Shown: positions 19,963 to 29,305, counted from the first letter of the stretch. The stretch: DNA of 64,000 nucleotides from CAVRUD01 sp963724285 (GCA_963724285.1 CAVRUD010000011.1:62001-126000); one strand, 5' to 3'. Translations and numbers: made by a program. Notes: generated by a model not told the origin, from the letters alone.

Positions 19963-20047
19963 ACCCTCCCTGACCGTCTTTGTGTCACGTGCTGTTCTCG
20001 AAGTCTCTCCGAAACTGCTTTTGGGCGCTCGGGCGTCATGGAGAAGG

Positions 20048-20100
20048 CCCCCTGCCCCGCTCCGTCTCCCCTCTTCCCCACGCTGCGGCAGGGGGCGTTT
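20048..20100. repeat. GC-rich inverted repeat related to family R3
   Basis: GCCCCCTGCC (20048-20057) pairs with GGCAGGGGGC (20090-20099) around a pyrimidine-rich loop containing TCTCCCCTCTTCCCC. It lies between the divergent dehydratase and ABC-2 transcription units. Confidence 0.5.
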
Positions 20101-20127
20101 GCGCGGATGAGTGCCAACCGGTGGGGT

Positions 20128-20149
20128 TAATTCAACGATTGTGGAATTA
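20128..20149 (+). promoter_or_regulatory. Probable TetR operator of the ABC-2 operon
   Basis: Inverted repeat TAATTC-(10 nt)-GAATTA directly in front of the AGGAGG ribosome site of the ATPase gene. A-T rich arms stand out against the GC-rich surroundings. The operon's third gene encodes a TetR-type repressor, the obvious candidate to bind it. Confidence 0.5.
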
Positions 20150-20165
20150 GGAGGCGGTGAATAAC

Positions 20166-20881
20166 ATGGATGCCGTGACCGTGAACAGTCTGGTCGTGCG
20201 GCGCGGAGGAAACGACGTGCTCCGGTCGCACTCGTGCTCGATTCCGCGGGGATCGATTACCGGATTGATCGGCCCGCCCGATAGCGGCAAGACCACGCTG
20301 ATGCGGGCGATCGTCGGGGTGCAGCGGATCGAGTCGGACAGCGTGACCGTCTTCGGGGAGACGGCCGGGAGCGAATCGCCGCGCCGGCGGGTCGGGTACG
20401 TCACCCAAACGCCCAGCGTCTACCGCGACATCAGTGTCCTCGCGAACGTGGCGTACTTCGCCGCGCTCTACGAAAGGGGCAACAACGAGGCGCGGCGTGC
20501 GATCGACGCGGTCGGGCTCACCGATCAGGCCAAACACCTGACCGGCAGCCTCTCCGGTGGCCAGTTCAGCCGGGTCTCGCTGGACTGCGCCCTTGTCGCG
20601 GAGCCGAGCCTGCCGATCCTGGACGAACCAACCGTCGGGCTCGATCCGCCCTGAGATCCGAACTCTGGAGGTATTTCGCGACGCTTGCCGAGACCGGAAT
20701 GACCATTCCGGTCTCGAGCCATGTCATGGACGAAGCGGCCCGGTGCGGCTCGAACTTGCTGCTGCGCGATGGGTCATTGATCAGGTCGTTGACGCCGGAC
20801 GAATTGCGTGCACGCGGCGGCAGCCCCGACCTGGACAAGGCGTTCCTGCACCTGATCGAAGGTCTGGAGGTGGCGGCATGA
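20166..20881 (+). CDS. ABC-2 type transporter ATP-binding protein (frameshifted)
   Basis: ATG 20166 with AGGAGG 11 nt upstream. Walker A is GPPDSGKTT, the signature motif LSGGQFSR and Walker B PILDEPTVGLDP. The frame breaks just after the latter near 20650 and resumes in the frame ending DKAFLHLIEGLEVAA; the H-loop region reads PVSSHVMDEA. The signature has Phe where Arg/Gln is common. About 240 residues when rejoined. It drives the adjacent permease, probably for export of a drug or lipid; TetR control fits that role. Confidence 0.85.
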
Positions 20882-21613
20882 ATCCGCCCTATCTGTCCGC
20901 GACCTGTCGCCGCGTCCTCGACCAGCTCCGGCACGATCCCAGGAGCATCGCGATGACGCTGGTCCTGCCGTCCGCGCTGCTTGCCCTGCTCTACTACCTG
21001 TATGAAGAGAACATGCGGGTCTTCGACCGGATCGGACTGATCATGCTGGGGGTCTTCCCCGTTGTGATGATGTTTCTGGTGACGTCGATCGCGATGCTGC
21101 GCGAGCGGACGAGCGGCACGCTGGAGCGGCGCTCACCACCCCGATCAGCAGGGCCGATCTCCTCTTCGGGTATGGTCTGGCCTACTCGCTGGTGGCGGCT
21201 GCCCAGGCGATCGTCACGGCCCTCGTCGCCTTCCCGGTCCAGGGTCTATCGACGCGGGGGAGCGTGGCGTTTGTGATCGGGATGGCGGTGGTCGACGCGA
21301 TCATGGGGGTGGCGCTCGTGTTGCTCAGCTCGGCCTCTGCCCGACCGAGTTCCAGGTGATGCAGGTGATGCCGGTCGTGATCCTGCCCCAGTTCTTCGTC
21401 TGCGGGCTGCTTGTCCCGCGGGATGAGATGGCGGGCTGGCTGCAGGGACTCTCCACCGTTTTCCCGCTCACTTATGCCGTCGACGCGATGCTCGAGATCG
21501 GGGAGCACCCGGGCGTGTCGGGGGCGCTCCTGGTCGATATCGGCATTGTGCTTGCGGCCGCGGTGGCGTCACTGGGGCTCGCGGCCCAGACGTTGCGGCG
21601 CCGCAGCGCATGA
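20878..21613 (+). CDS. ABC-2 type transporter permease (two frameshifts)
   Basis: ATG 20878 overlaps the ATPase stop. Starts NPPYLSATCRRVLDQLRHDP, then a TM helix TLVLPSALLALLYYLY and MLGVFPVVMMFLVTSIAML. After ERTSGTLER the frame shifts near 21130, then again near 21335 into MQVMPVVILPQFFVCGLLVP, and it ends LAAQTLRRRSA. Region order (short cytoplasmic head, coupling segment ERTSGTLER, FFVCGLLVPRDEM) is that of NodJ/DrrB-like ABC-2 membrane subunits. Forms an exporter with the preceding ATPase. Confidence 0.8.
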
Positions 21614-22218
21614 GCACGGGACGCCGGAAGGGCAACGCCGACACCCGGCAAACGATCCTGATCGCCGCGCGCGAGCAGTTCGCCGCCAACGGCTTCGATG
21701 GCACATCGATCCGGGCCATCGCCGGCCGGGCGGGAGTCGATGTCGCGTTGGTGCGCTACTACTTCGGGAACAAGCAGCAGCTCTTTACGGAGGTGGTGTC
21801 GCCGCCGATCGACCTGGTCGCGGCGGTCGGGCGGGTCGTGGCCCTTCCGGTTGAGGAATGGCCACGAGGGTTGATCGAGATCATGCTCGATGTGATGGAC
21901 AGCCCGCTCTCCACGGTGATGATCGCGAATTTCCGGGGGGTGATCCGGGAGCAATCCGCGTCCGAGCTGATGGGGAGGTTTATGCTGGAGAACGTGGCGG
22001 AACGTATGACGAAGGCGCTGCCCGAATCGGTTGGTGGGGACAGGGCGTGGCGGGCTAATCTGCTGGCAAGCCAGATGGTCGGTGTGCTGGTTGCTCGTTA
22101 CATCCTGAGGCTCAAGCCGCTGGCGTCGGCGACGCGGGCGGAGATCCTGGCCGCTTACGTGCCGACGATCCGCCGGTACCTGATGGAGCCGCTGGATGAC
22201 TCGGGAACGCCAGGTTGA
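21610..22218 (+). CDS. TetR-family transcriptional regulator
   Basis: 202 residues, start ATG overlapping the permease stop (ATGA). The N-terminal helix-turn-helix is typical: TRQTILIAAREQFAANGFDG, TSIRAIAGRAGVDVALVRYYF. The C-terminal ligand domain is family-specific. The last codons (SGTPG) run into repeat R1 copy c, so the native C-terminus may have been altered. Third gene of the exporter operon, whose leader carries a matching inverted repeat, so autoregulation is expected. Confidence 0.9.
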   Translation: MSTGRRKGNADTRQTILIAAREQFAANGFDGTSIRAIAGRAGVDVALVRYYFGNKQQLFTEVVSPPIDLVAAVGRVVALPVEEWPRGLIEIMLDVMDSPLSTVMIANFRGVIREQSASELMGRFMLENVAERMTKALPESVGGDRAWRANLLASQMVGVLVARYILRLKPLASATRAEILAAYVPTIRRYLMEPLDDSGTPG

Positions 22219-22257
22219 AACCTGGCGCTCAACCGACGAAGTCCGTCCGGGACTGAG
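22209..22257. repeat. REP family R1, copy c
   Basis: Core GCCAGGTTGAAACCTGGC (22209-22226) and tail ACGAAGTCCGTCCGGGACT. It supplies the last codons of two convergent genes, the TetR regulator and the PAP2 phosphatase that ends at 22229. Confidence 0.8.
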
Positions 22258-22978
22258 GTCGGGGCGGGTTTGCGGTCCGCGGGGGGTAATGGGAGCTCTG
22301 CACCGGTAGGGTGGCTGGCCGTGGGGCCGGGTGGAGCCAGACCTGGGCGACGATGACGAGGTTCAGGGCGATCAAGCCGGCGATCAGGCCGGCGAGGGTG
22401 TCGACCGGCCAGTGCTTGCCCAGTTCGATCCGGCCGAGCATCGCCGAGGCGACGAGGGTGGGATAGGCGACGAGGATGGCGGGGCGCCAGCGCTCCGAGG
22501 CGAATCGCCAGGCGAGGAGGGCGACGAAGCCCCAGAACGAGACGGCCCACTGGACGTGGCCGCTGGGGAAGCTGGAGAGTCCGCCGCCGCCCTCGACGCC
22601 AAAGCGGGGCGAGGGCCGGTAGGCTTCGATGAAGAGTTTTGGTGAGATCAGGGCGAAGTGGAGGACGACGACGCCCAGGAGCAGGAGCAGCAGGCGCCAG
22701 CGGCGCAGGGACGCGAGAGTCGCGGCCAGCAGGACTGGCGCGACATAAAAGCCAATCAACCCGCCGCCGATCTCCGATCCCCAGGAGGGGATAAAGGCGA
22801 AGGAGCCCCAGGGGATCGCCTGGATCTCGCGGGCCAGGGCGCGGTCGAATTCGGTCGGGGCGGTCTGCTGGACGATCAGCAGGAGTGCGACGAACGCCGT
22901 CAGGAGGATGGCGGCGACTTTGGCGTGGCGTAGGGCGTGTTTGGGTGTGGTGGGTGTGAGTAGGTGAGTGGTCATCAT
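22229..22978 (-). CDS. PAP2-family membrane phosphatase
   Basis: 249 residues with six hydrophobic segments. The three phosphatase motifs are present: KLFIEAYRPSP, SFPSGH and GRIELGKHWPVD, carrying the catalytic His and Asp. Such enzymes dephosphorylate lipid phosphates such as undecaprenyl or phosphatidate at the membrane. The C-terminal ~25 residues read through R1 copy c (…SRTDFVG). The next gene upstream is a paralogue, eight bases away, so they form a pair. Confidence 0.88.
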   Translation of the reverse strand: MMTTHLLTPTTPKHALRHAKVAAILLTAFVALLLIVQQTAPTEFDRALAREIQAIPWGSFAFIPSWGSEIGGGLIGFYVAPVLLAATLASLRRWRLLLLLLGVVVLHFALISPKLFIEAYRPSPRFGVEGGGGLSSFPSGHVQWAVSFWGFVALLAWRFASERWRPAILVAYPTLVASAMLGRIELGKHWPVDTLAGLIAGLIALNLVIVAQVWLHPAPRPATLPVQSSHYPPRTANPPRPQSRTDFVG

Positions 22979-22985
22979 TTCTGGA

Positions 22986-23813
22986 TCAGTCTAACACCGT
23001 CGGATGGGCATTTGGGCGCGGATGGAGGCGCTTGGCATAGCGTAGCGCGGAGTGCAGCCAGATCATGCCCGAGAGCAGACCGAGGCCGATGACGTACGAC
23101 GCGAGCACGTCGATCGGCCAGTGACGGCCGAGGGCGATCCGGCCGAAACCGGTCGCCAGGGCGAAGACGACCCAGCCGATCCCGACGGCCCAGCGCATCC
23201 AACGGCGCTCGAGGTGGAGCATCACCAGGTAGGCGAGAAACCCGTAGAAGGTAACGACGTACTCGGAGTGGCCGGAGGGGAAGCTCTGGAAGCCGCCCAC
23301 CCCGACGATACCGTCGAAGTTGTCCGATGGCCGGGGCCGGTCGATCAGGGCCTTGGGCCATTGGGCGAGGACGTGCAACGGGAAGGTGATCAGGAGCAGG
23401 AGGGCGGCGCCGCGATGCCCGAGGGCGAGCACGGTCCCCAGGATCGCCAGGAAGATCAGGAGGAAGGTCGGGGAGATCGTGTTCGTGAGCGTCGAGGTCA
23501 CGTCGAAGACGAGACGGCGGCCGGGAATGTCCTGAAAAAGCCGGGTCAGCCAGCGCTCCCAGGCATAGGTCTGGCCGCGGCGCAGGATGAAGACCAGGAT
23601 GATCTCCGCGCCCAGTGCGATAGCCCAGGATGCCCAATGCAGCTTATTCCGACGTGTGGGTCGGATCGCAAAGGCGAATGCCTCGCGGGCGATGGCTTCG
23701 TAACGAGAGCGGGCAAACTTCTCCGGTTCGAGCGATACCGTTCCCGAGGGGCCAATTGCGGTCGCGCCGGCAAAGTCCTGGCTTGGTTGTGGTCCGTTCT
23801 CTCGTTGATCCAC
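22986..23813 (-). CDS. PAP2-family membrane phosphatase (paralogue)
   Basis: 275 residues from GTG 23813 (AGGAG ~10 nt upstream). An N-terminal cytoplasmic stretch of ~60 residues precedes the membrane domain. Motifs: KALIDRPRP, SFPSGHSEYV and GRIALGRHWPID. Same architecture as the downstream gene with diverged sequence: a tandem duplication. Probable role in lipid-carrier or phosphatidate dephosphorylation. The DNA between it and the SnoaL-like gene (23814-23987) holds no gene. Confidence 0.88.
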   Translation of the reverse strand: MDQRENGPQPSQDFAGATAIGPSGTVSLEPEKFARSRYEAIAREAFAFAIRPTRRNKLHWASWAIALGAEIILVFILRRGQTYAWERWLTRLFQDIPGRRLVFDVTSTLTNTISPTFLLIFLAILGTVLALGHRGAALLLLITFPLHVLAQWPKALIDRPRPSDNFDGIVGVGGFQSFPSGHSEYVVTFYGFLAYLVMLHLERRWMRWAVGIGWVVFALATGFGRIALGRHWPIDVLASYVIGLGLLSGMIWLHSALRYAKRLHPRPNAHPTVLD

Positions 23814-23987
23814 GCTGGATCGCTCCTACCACCGTGCGGCCAATTTCGCCGCCAATCAAAGCGTACCCCTGCCGGCCGATCGCTGCCATTCCAAAAGACG
23901 ACGGGACCGGGGCCCTTTCTGCGCCCGGTCCCGTTCTTGCAGCATGATACGCACCCGAAAGCGTCGGACGACGCGCCCGCGGCCGGG

Positions 23988-24419
23988 CTAATTGCCGGTC
24001 GGCCCTGGTGCCGGGATTGCCCCGAGCTGCTGCATGAGGCCGAGCAAGTCGAGTTCGACCCAGTGCTCCGCTATCTTGCCGTCTTCCATGCGGTTGTATT
24101 CGATCGCCGTGAACGTTACGTGCTTCCCGGTCGGGGGAATGCCCTGGAAGTCGCCCTGGTGGGTGCCCCGGAATGTTACCCGGGCCGCGACCTTCTCCTC
24201 GTCCGCGAGCGTGTCCTCCACCGTGAGGTGCAGATCGGGGAACGCCGCCGCGAAGCCGCCCACGAAGGCAACCCAGGTGTCGCTGTCCAGGGGGCCGGGG
24301 GCGCCGGGGACGTGGGCCAGAAAGCCGGGGGCGCGGGCGGCGGATTCGGCCTGCGTGTCGCGTTCGTTGTACGCATCGATCCATCGCCGCACGGCGGAGG
24401 CGTTGTCTTCGGCTCGCAT
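23988..24419 (-). CDS. SnoaL-like/ester-cyclase family protein
   Basis: 143 residues from ATG 24419, chosen for the AAAGGAG site 8 nt upstream. Sequence AVRRWIDAYNERD, FAAAFPDLHLTVED, GTHQGDFQGIPPTGKHVTF and GKIAEHWVELD is the SnoaL-like polyketide-cyclase pattern (NTF2 fold, conserved GIPPTGK loop). Small-molecule isomerase, cyclase or hydrolase; the substrate cannot be told. It lies 29 bp after the cupin gene in the same direction. Confidence 0.85.
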   Translation of the reverse strand: MRAEDNASAVRRWIDAYNERDTQAESAARAPGFLAHVPGAPGPLDSDTWVAFVGGFAAAFPDLHLTVEDTLADEEKVAARVTFRGTHQGDFQGIPPTGKHVTFTAIEYNRMEDGKIAEHWVELDLLGLMQQLGAIPAPGPTGN

Positions 24420-24448
24420 CTGAGCGCTCCTTTCCTGCACGCACACAC

Positions 24449-24931
24449 TCAGTCGGGCAGAGGCCCGAGGATGTCGACGCGGTACCTTGCGGCCACGGCC
24501 ATCAGCTTCCCCATGTCGGGCGGTCCGGCTGGTGGCGAGGAACCTTCGGTTGCCGGCTCGCCCAGTTCGACAACGAACTGTTCGAAGCCGGCGGGCGTGG
24601 CGAAGAGGAGCAAGCGCGCCGGCGCCGAACCCTCCACTCGGAATCCATGGGGGATGCCGCGCGGCCCCCAAACCCACGTACCTGCGCCCGCGGACAGCCG
24701 ATGGTCGCCACAGAGGAACGTCATCTCGCCTTCGGCGACATAGAAGGCTTCGTCCTCGTTGTGGTGGAGGTGCCAGGGCGAGGAGAATCCGGCTGGGAGT
24801 ATCTGTTCGACTAGACCCAGGGCGCCCCCAGTTTGCTCGCCGGTCGCCTTCACCCAGGTCTGAGCGCCCAGAAACCAGAGCGCCTGTCCCTCGTTCTGAG
24901 CCAGCGCGTAGGGCTGCGTTGCCGCCTCCAT
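24449..24931 (-). CDS. Cupin-domain protein
   Basis: 160 residues; ATG 24931 with GAGGAG six nt upstream. The cupin metal motifs are visible: PWHLHHNEDEAFYV (His, His, Glu) and GTWVWGPRGIPHGF with the second His. The pattern resembles quercetinase-like single cupins found in Actinobacteria and Chloroflexota. Could be a dioxygenase or sugar/small-molecule binding protein. Likely co-transcribed with the SnoaL-like gene. Confidence 0.85.
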   Translation of the reverse strand: MEAATQPYALAQNEGQALWFLGAQTWVKATGEQTGGALGLVEQILPAGFSSPWHLHHNEDEAFYVAEGEMTFLCGDHRLSAGAGTWVWGPRGIPHGFRVEGSAPARLLLFATPAGFEQFVVELGEPATEGSSPPAGPPDMGKLMAVAARYRVDILGPLPD

Positions 24932-25111
24932 AGCATTCTCCTCGACGGGGCGTCGCCGGCAGGATTTCTGCTCGCTCTTGCCCGCCCACCATTCGCGGAC
25001 GGGTATATTCAATGGAATTGGACCGAGCATATGGGTCGCGGATACCCCTGTCAACGGCACGTGGATGTGGGGGTGCGCCTCACCGTTTGCGTGGTGCCGA
25101 GGTCGGTCGCC

Positions 25112-25240
25112 CGTCCGTCGTAGGGGAGGGTCCCGTGCCCTTCCATCGTCTTCAGGACGATCATCCGGCGCTGGTCGGCACGGTATGCCCTCCTGCGTCG
25201 GGCATCGGGAGGACACGGGACCCTCCCCTACGACGACGGA
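25112..25240. repeat. Inverted repeat pair, GTAGGGGAGGGTCCCGTG type
   Basis: GTCGTAGGGGAGGGTCCCGTG (25118-25138) and its reverse complement (25214-25234) flank ~75 bp that includes a second imperfect inverted pair. It behaves like a small non-autonomous repeat, as at 6222-6349. The rest of 24932-25265 holds no gene. Confidence 0.6.
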
Positions 25241-25267
25241 ACGACGGAACGACGGGACAGAGGTGCG

Positions 25268-25301
25268 CACCGGCCCGGCGCGAAGACGCGCCGGGCCGGT
25301 G
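25268..25301. terminator. Strong hairpin downstream of the helicase gene
   Basis: Perfect 14-bp arms ACCGGCCCGGCGCG / CGCGCCGGGCCGGT with an AAGA loop, 65 bp past the helicase stop. No T-run follows on the minus strand, so it is either a terminator without a U-tract or an mRNA 3'-end stabiliser. Confidence 0.5.
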
Positions 25302-25364
25302 TTGCACATTTGCCTTCCTGTGAAGCTCGCAGGCCCTCCGTTTTGGCCCGTGAGGACACGACTC

Positions 25365-27125
25365 CTAGCGGCGGGCGCCGGCGCGGCGGCCGAAGCAGGA
25401 GCTGCAGTAGACCGGCCGGGAAGGGTCCGGGGCGAACGGCACGCTGGTCTGGGTGCCGCATTCGGAGCAGACGACCTGGGTGCTCTGGCGCGGGGCGCTG
25501 GAGCGGCGGGAGTCGTCCCTGGACGGCTGGCTCGGCCGGGCCGAGCGCTCGTAGGAGTCCGGCGCAGAGGTCGTCAGGGAGCGGCTGTCGTCGCCGGCGG
25601 TGGCGCTCGTCAGTTCGCGGAACTCGGTGCCGACGATGACGCGGCCGCTGGGATCGGCGATCACCGAGGCGTGGCGGCTGCGGCGGGCATCCGGGCGGGC
25701 GCCGAAGATGGCCTCGCTCCGGCGCAGGGGCGGGCGCTGCTCCCGTGACTGCTCCCGCGCGGGAATCGTGGTTCGTCCATTGCCGTAGCCATTGCCGTTG
25801 CCGCTCGACTGCGGCAGCGACCGGCGCGGCTCAGACGCCCGGGTCCGGGTGCGAGGCTCGCTCGACGTCCGTGAGGAGGTCGCGCGGCCCGAGCGTCCGG
25901 ATTGACTGGTCTGGCTGGACTGACTGCGGCTAACCGGCTCTGGCTGGTACGTCGTGTCGATGTCGTCCGGGTTTGCGGCCAGGGCCGCCGCGGCGCCCCG
26001 CCAGGGAGCGCGCGGAATCCGGCGCTGGAGGCCACGCTCGATCTGGCGCCACTTCGGGCCGTCTTCGCGGCCCAGGAGAGTGATCGCCTGGCCGGGGCGG
26101 CCCATCCGGCCGGTGCGCCCAATTCGGTGGGTCAGCAGTTCCGGTGACTCCGGCAGCTCAACGTTGATGACCTGCTCGACATGGGTCACGTCCAGGCCCC
26201 GGGCGGCGACGTTGGTCGCCAGCAGGATCGGGACGGCGCGGGAGCGGAAGTCGGCCACGACCTGGTCGCGGGCGTTCTGCGACAGGTTGCCCTGCAGGGC
26301 CGCGACCGGGTAGCCATCTGCCTGCAGCTTGCGGGCGAGGGCCTTGACGCCGTGCTTGGTGCGCCCGAAGACGATGATCGAGCCATCGCCGGAGCGATTA
26401 TCGAGGAGGTCCTTCAGGGCGGAGAGCTTGTCGTTCTCGCCAAGGTCGTAGGCAATATGCTCGATCGGTGCGGCATCTTCCGGGTTCGGATCGACTTTCA
26501 CCTCGATCGGCCGGTCCATGTGCTTGTCGGCGGTCTTCCGGACCCAATCGGCCATGGTGGCCGAGAAGAGGGCCGTCTGCCGGGCGGTATTGGCGCGGGC
26601 GACGATCTTCTCGACGTCCGGCGCGAAGCCGCGGTCGAGCATCTCGTCCGCCTCGTCCAGGACGAGGAAGCGAATCTTATCCAGGCGGAGGGCGCCCTGC
26701 GAGAGCAGATCGAGGACACGGCCCGGCGTGCCCACGACGATGTGGACGCCCTTGCGGAGCAGGTCGCGCTGCGGACCCATCGCGCGGCCACCGAAGATCA
26801 GGCCGACGCTCACGCCCTTGGCGCGGCCGACCTCTTCGAGGACGCCGCCGACCTGGACGGCCAGCTCGCGGGTGGGGGTGAGGACCAGCGCCTGGATGAC
26901 GCGTTGTCGTGTATCGATGCCTTCAACAGCCGGAAGACCGAACGCGAGGGTCTTGCCGGAGCCGGTTCGGGCCTGTCCGATGACGTCGTGACCGTCGAGG
27001 AGGGCGGGAATCGTCTGGGCTTGAATGGGAGTGGGGGTTTCGATCCCCATGCGTGTGAGTGCCTGGAGCGATTGCGGGCTCAGGCGCATATCGGCGAACG
27101 AGACCGCAGTCTCGGTGGCCGTCAT
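25365..27125 (-). CDS. DEAD-box RNA helicase with Ser/Arg-rich tail and C-terminal zinc ribbon
   Basis: ATP-dependent RNA helicase. All core motifs are present: Q motif region IETPTPIQAQTIP, ARTGSGKT, PTRELA, TPGR, DEAD, SAT, and HRIGRTGR. After ~residue 375 comes a ~190-residue low-complexity tail rich in Ser/Arg/Gln, then a zinc ribbon VVCSECG ... YCSSC, two CxxC pairs. Start: ATG 27125 is used; an in-frame TTG at 27146 has a slightly better site. Such helicases remodel ribosomal or cold-shock RNA; the tail likely adds RNA binding. Single gene ending at a hairpin. Confidence 0.92.
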   Translation of the reverse strand: MTATETAVSFADMRLSPQSLQALTRMGIETPTPIQAQTIPALLDGHDVIGQARTGSGKTLAFGLPAVEGIDTRQRVIQALVLTPTRELAVQVGGVLEEVGRAKGVSVGLIFGGRAMGPQRDLLRKGVHIVVGTPGRVLDLLSQGALRLDKIRFLVLDEADEMLDRGFAPDVEKIVARANTARQTALFSATMADWVRKTADKHMDRPIEVKVDPNPEDAAPIEHIAYDLGENDKLSALKDLLDNRSGDGSIIVFGRTKHGVKALARKLQADGYPVAALQGNLSQNARDQVVADFRSRAVPILLATNVAARGLDVTHVEQVINVELPESPELLTHRIGRTGRMGRPGQAITLLGREDGPKWRQIERGLQRRIPRAPWRGAAAALAANPDDIDTTYQPEPVSRSQSSQTSQSGRSGRATSSRTSSEPRTRTRASEPRRSLPQSSGNGNGYGNGRTTIPAREQSREQRPPLRRSEAIFGARPDARRSRHASVIADPSGRVIVGTEFRELTSATAGDDSRSLTTSAPDSYERSARPSQPSRDDSRRSSAPRQSTQVVCSECGTQTSVPFAPDPSRPVYCSSCFGRRAGARR

Positions 27126-27304
27126 CTCTTCAACTGGAGCGATCAAACAGGTGAACCTCTACCGCGCAGCGCAGTGCGGATTAAAAGACGAGGGAAACGG
27201 CCGAGCCGGTCAGTACGGCTCGACTACCCCTGGGCGCTGCGCGAAATGCAGTGGAGTATTGGCGTACTGTCGCGCGGCGAACCCGCGCATCCCTTACTGA
27301 AGAT

Positions 27305-27334
27305 AGTTTACACCATTATGGTTAGTGTTGTCAT
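27305..27334 (-). promoter_or_regulatory. Candidate promoter of the DEAD-box helicase
   Basis: Minus strand ATGACA (27334-27329) and TAAACT (27310-27305) with an 18-nt spacer in a locally AT-rich patch. It would give a ~170-nt 5' leader, as is common for cold-induced helicase mRNAs. Nothing else is seen in 27126-27435. Confidence 0.35.
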
Positions 27335-27435
27335 CCTCGTGGCGTTTTCCGGATACAGTCCGGGCAACGCGCAGGTGCATGACGTTGGCCAGGTCGGGGG
27401 GAGGTTATCACCTGTCACCTGTGCATCAATCCGGG

Positions 27436-27744
27436 CTAATGTCGTGCAATCGCTGCGTCTTGAGACTCGGGGCGAGCACGCTCTCGCAGCGTTTCCTCGA
27501 TCGTCGATATGACTTGCTTCAATCGATCGAAGTCGATGAAGCCGTCGTCGAAGTCGCTCAGGGCGTCTTGAATCTCGTCGGTCATCGCGGCAGGGTAAGC
27601 ATCGTTCGTACCAGACGGGCGACCGTAATTGGCGAGCCTGTCTGCCTCGTTGAACGCCACCCGAAACTCGCGCAGAGAGATCTCGCCGTCGACAAAGCGT
27701 CGCGTTTGCTGTCGGATCTCAGTAGTCAACGCGGACAGTGACAT
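27436..27744 (-). CDS. Small uncharacterised acidic protein
   Basis: 102 residues. MSLSALTTEIRQQTRRFVDGEISLREFRVAF and FDDGFIDFDRLKQVISTIEETL look helical and acidic. AGGA lies upstream of the ATG. No family recognised. It is divergent from the nuclease gene with a ~125-bp shared promoter region. Confidence 0.6.
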   Translation of the reverse strand: MSLSALTTEIRQQTRRFVDGEISLREFRVAFNEADRLANYGRPSGTNDAYPAAMTDEIQDALSDFDDGFIDFDRLKQVISTIEETLRERARPESQDAAIARH

Positions 27745-27871
27745 GGGTGATCCTGACGGCGGGTGGAGGACCGAACCGGAGCTTCACGAGATGTTCAACC
27801 GCCTGCGCTCCATATCGCGCGCACAGGAAGGAATATTGGACTGGAAAGCGTAGAGCGACGTTGGGCGGCAC

Positions 27872-29126
27872 ATGACTGATCAAACATCGTTGGCGACAGT
27901 TCAGCACCAGATGGACGTCATTCGGGGCTTGCAGGCGCATCTCACGGAGTTCAACGTCTTCGATCTGTTCGGCACGGCCCACCTGGAACTTGCCCACACC
28001 CGAATCCTGGCGTTCTTGTTCGATCCGCTGGGCCAACACGGGTTCGGAGCCGCCTTCGGCGACCGGTTCCTCCGGGCCGTCGCGGACGCCAACGACCCCG
28101 GCCTGGTCCGGCGCCACTTCGGCGACCCGGCGTTGTGGGTGTTCGAGCCGGCAGACATCCTGCGCGAACAGGAGTCGATGGACCTGCGAGTGATCGATCC
28201 GACGAACCGGGTCGCGGTGCTTGTCGAGAACAAGGTGCATACGTCCGAGCACGACGACCAACTGTCCCGCTATTGGTCGGCGATGCTCGGGCACTACCCG
28301 CCGGACGAGTGGCGGGCAATTCCGATTTACCTCACCCTGGTCGGCGAAGCACCGTCCGATCCGACCTACCTCGCCGGTGACTACCGGATGGTCGCGCGCG
28401 TCCTCGAAGGACTCCTGGCCGACGGAGCCTTCGATTGCTCCGCTCCGGTCCGCATGACCCTGGAGCACTACAGACGCATGATCCGGAGGGAATTCGTGGG
28501 GGACTGGGACCTCGCTGCGCAGGCGAAGCGGCTTTAGGATCAGGCGCCACAGGTGTTCGAGTTTCATCGTTGAGCACAAGCACTACCCGCGCGCGGAGTT
28601 ACAGGCGTTCGTCAGCCGGCTCGTTTCCGGCACGCCTACCCTGGCGAAGGAGCCCGAAGAAGACGTCAACCAGCGGACCGGCGTCGCCTACGTGCGGTTC
28701 AGCCACCCCGCGTTCGACCGCATCGAAGCGCCTGACCGGTCTGCCCGGCCACGGCTGTGGACCGACTCGCGCCGGATGCTCCTGTTTCAGTTCGACGTCA
28801 CCGATAGGGGCGTGACGCTCGGGCTGTACGTCGGGCCAGGCCCGGAAGCCGAGCGGACGAGGCTACTCGGGATCGCCGAGCGGTGGGGGCCGCCGTTCGA
28901 CCTGTCGTTGCGGCGGTCCAGCGCGGGCACGCGACGGTGGAGGTCGATCTACGGCTACGAGTTCGTGGGTCCCGACGACTTCGTGGACCTGGATCTGAGC
29001 GTGGTCCAGCAACGGCTCCGGGAGGGATGGAACCACTTCCTCGCCGCCGAACTGCCCCGTGTCCTCCAGCCGTTCGACGAGGATGGTCAAGAAAGAGGCG
29101 GCCAGAGCGATGCGCACACCGACTAG
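27872..29126 (+). pseudogene. PD-(D/E)XK nuclease superfamily protein (PDDEXK_4-like), interrupted
   Basis: The N-terminal part (27872-28537) shows FGTAHLELAHTRILAFLFDP, then the nuclease core SMDLRVI (Asp) and VLVENKVHTSEHDDQLSRYW (E-x-K). A TAG at 28535 sits where the family usually has Tyr in an L-Y pair. Reading past it gives PQVFEF, and one extra T near 28563 then shifts to the frame FIVEHKHYPRAELQAFVSRL that runs to TAG 29126. The two halves make a normal ~415-residue protein. Members occur in restriction-like or repair contexts; the role here is unknown. Broken either by decay or by two errors. Confidence 0.72.
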
Positions 29127-29305
29127 CAGCGGGTCATCCGGCCGAAGGCGGCGACCGGGACGAACTGCCCGGACATCACCGCGGCTTCGAACAGCTCGGC
29201 GGGCATCGAGAGCTGGGGGAAGACGATCCGGGGATCGTCCGTCGAACGGTGGGAACCGTTAGGAATGCTCAGCTTTGGATGTCGAGGAATGTGAAGCCCA
29301 TCCAC
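29123..29305 (-). pseudogene. Truncated copy of the 92-residue small protein at 30789-31067
   Basis: The last ~27 codons read MPAELFEAAVMSGQFVPVAA and end GRMTRC. The intact gene 1.6 kb away has MPAEQFEAAVMSGQVVPVAS and ends GRMARC. The DNA is ~80% identical over 29127-29212. The N-terminal part is missing. In both places the small gene converges on a neighbour with the same TAG/CTA stop overlap. Confidence 0.65.

Noticed and set aside
23052..24743. A 563-codon plus-strand ORF
   Set aside because: It is antisense to the PAP2, SnoaL-like and cupin genes, whose family motifs are clear on the minus strand.
27872..29126. A restriction-modification or other defence system around the PD-(D/E)XK protein
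   Set aside because: No methyltransferase, specificity subunit or defence helicase is adjacent; RecQ nearby is a housekeeping type.
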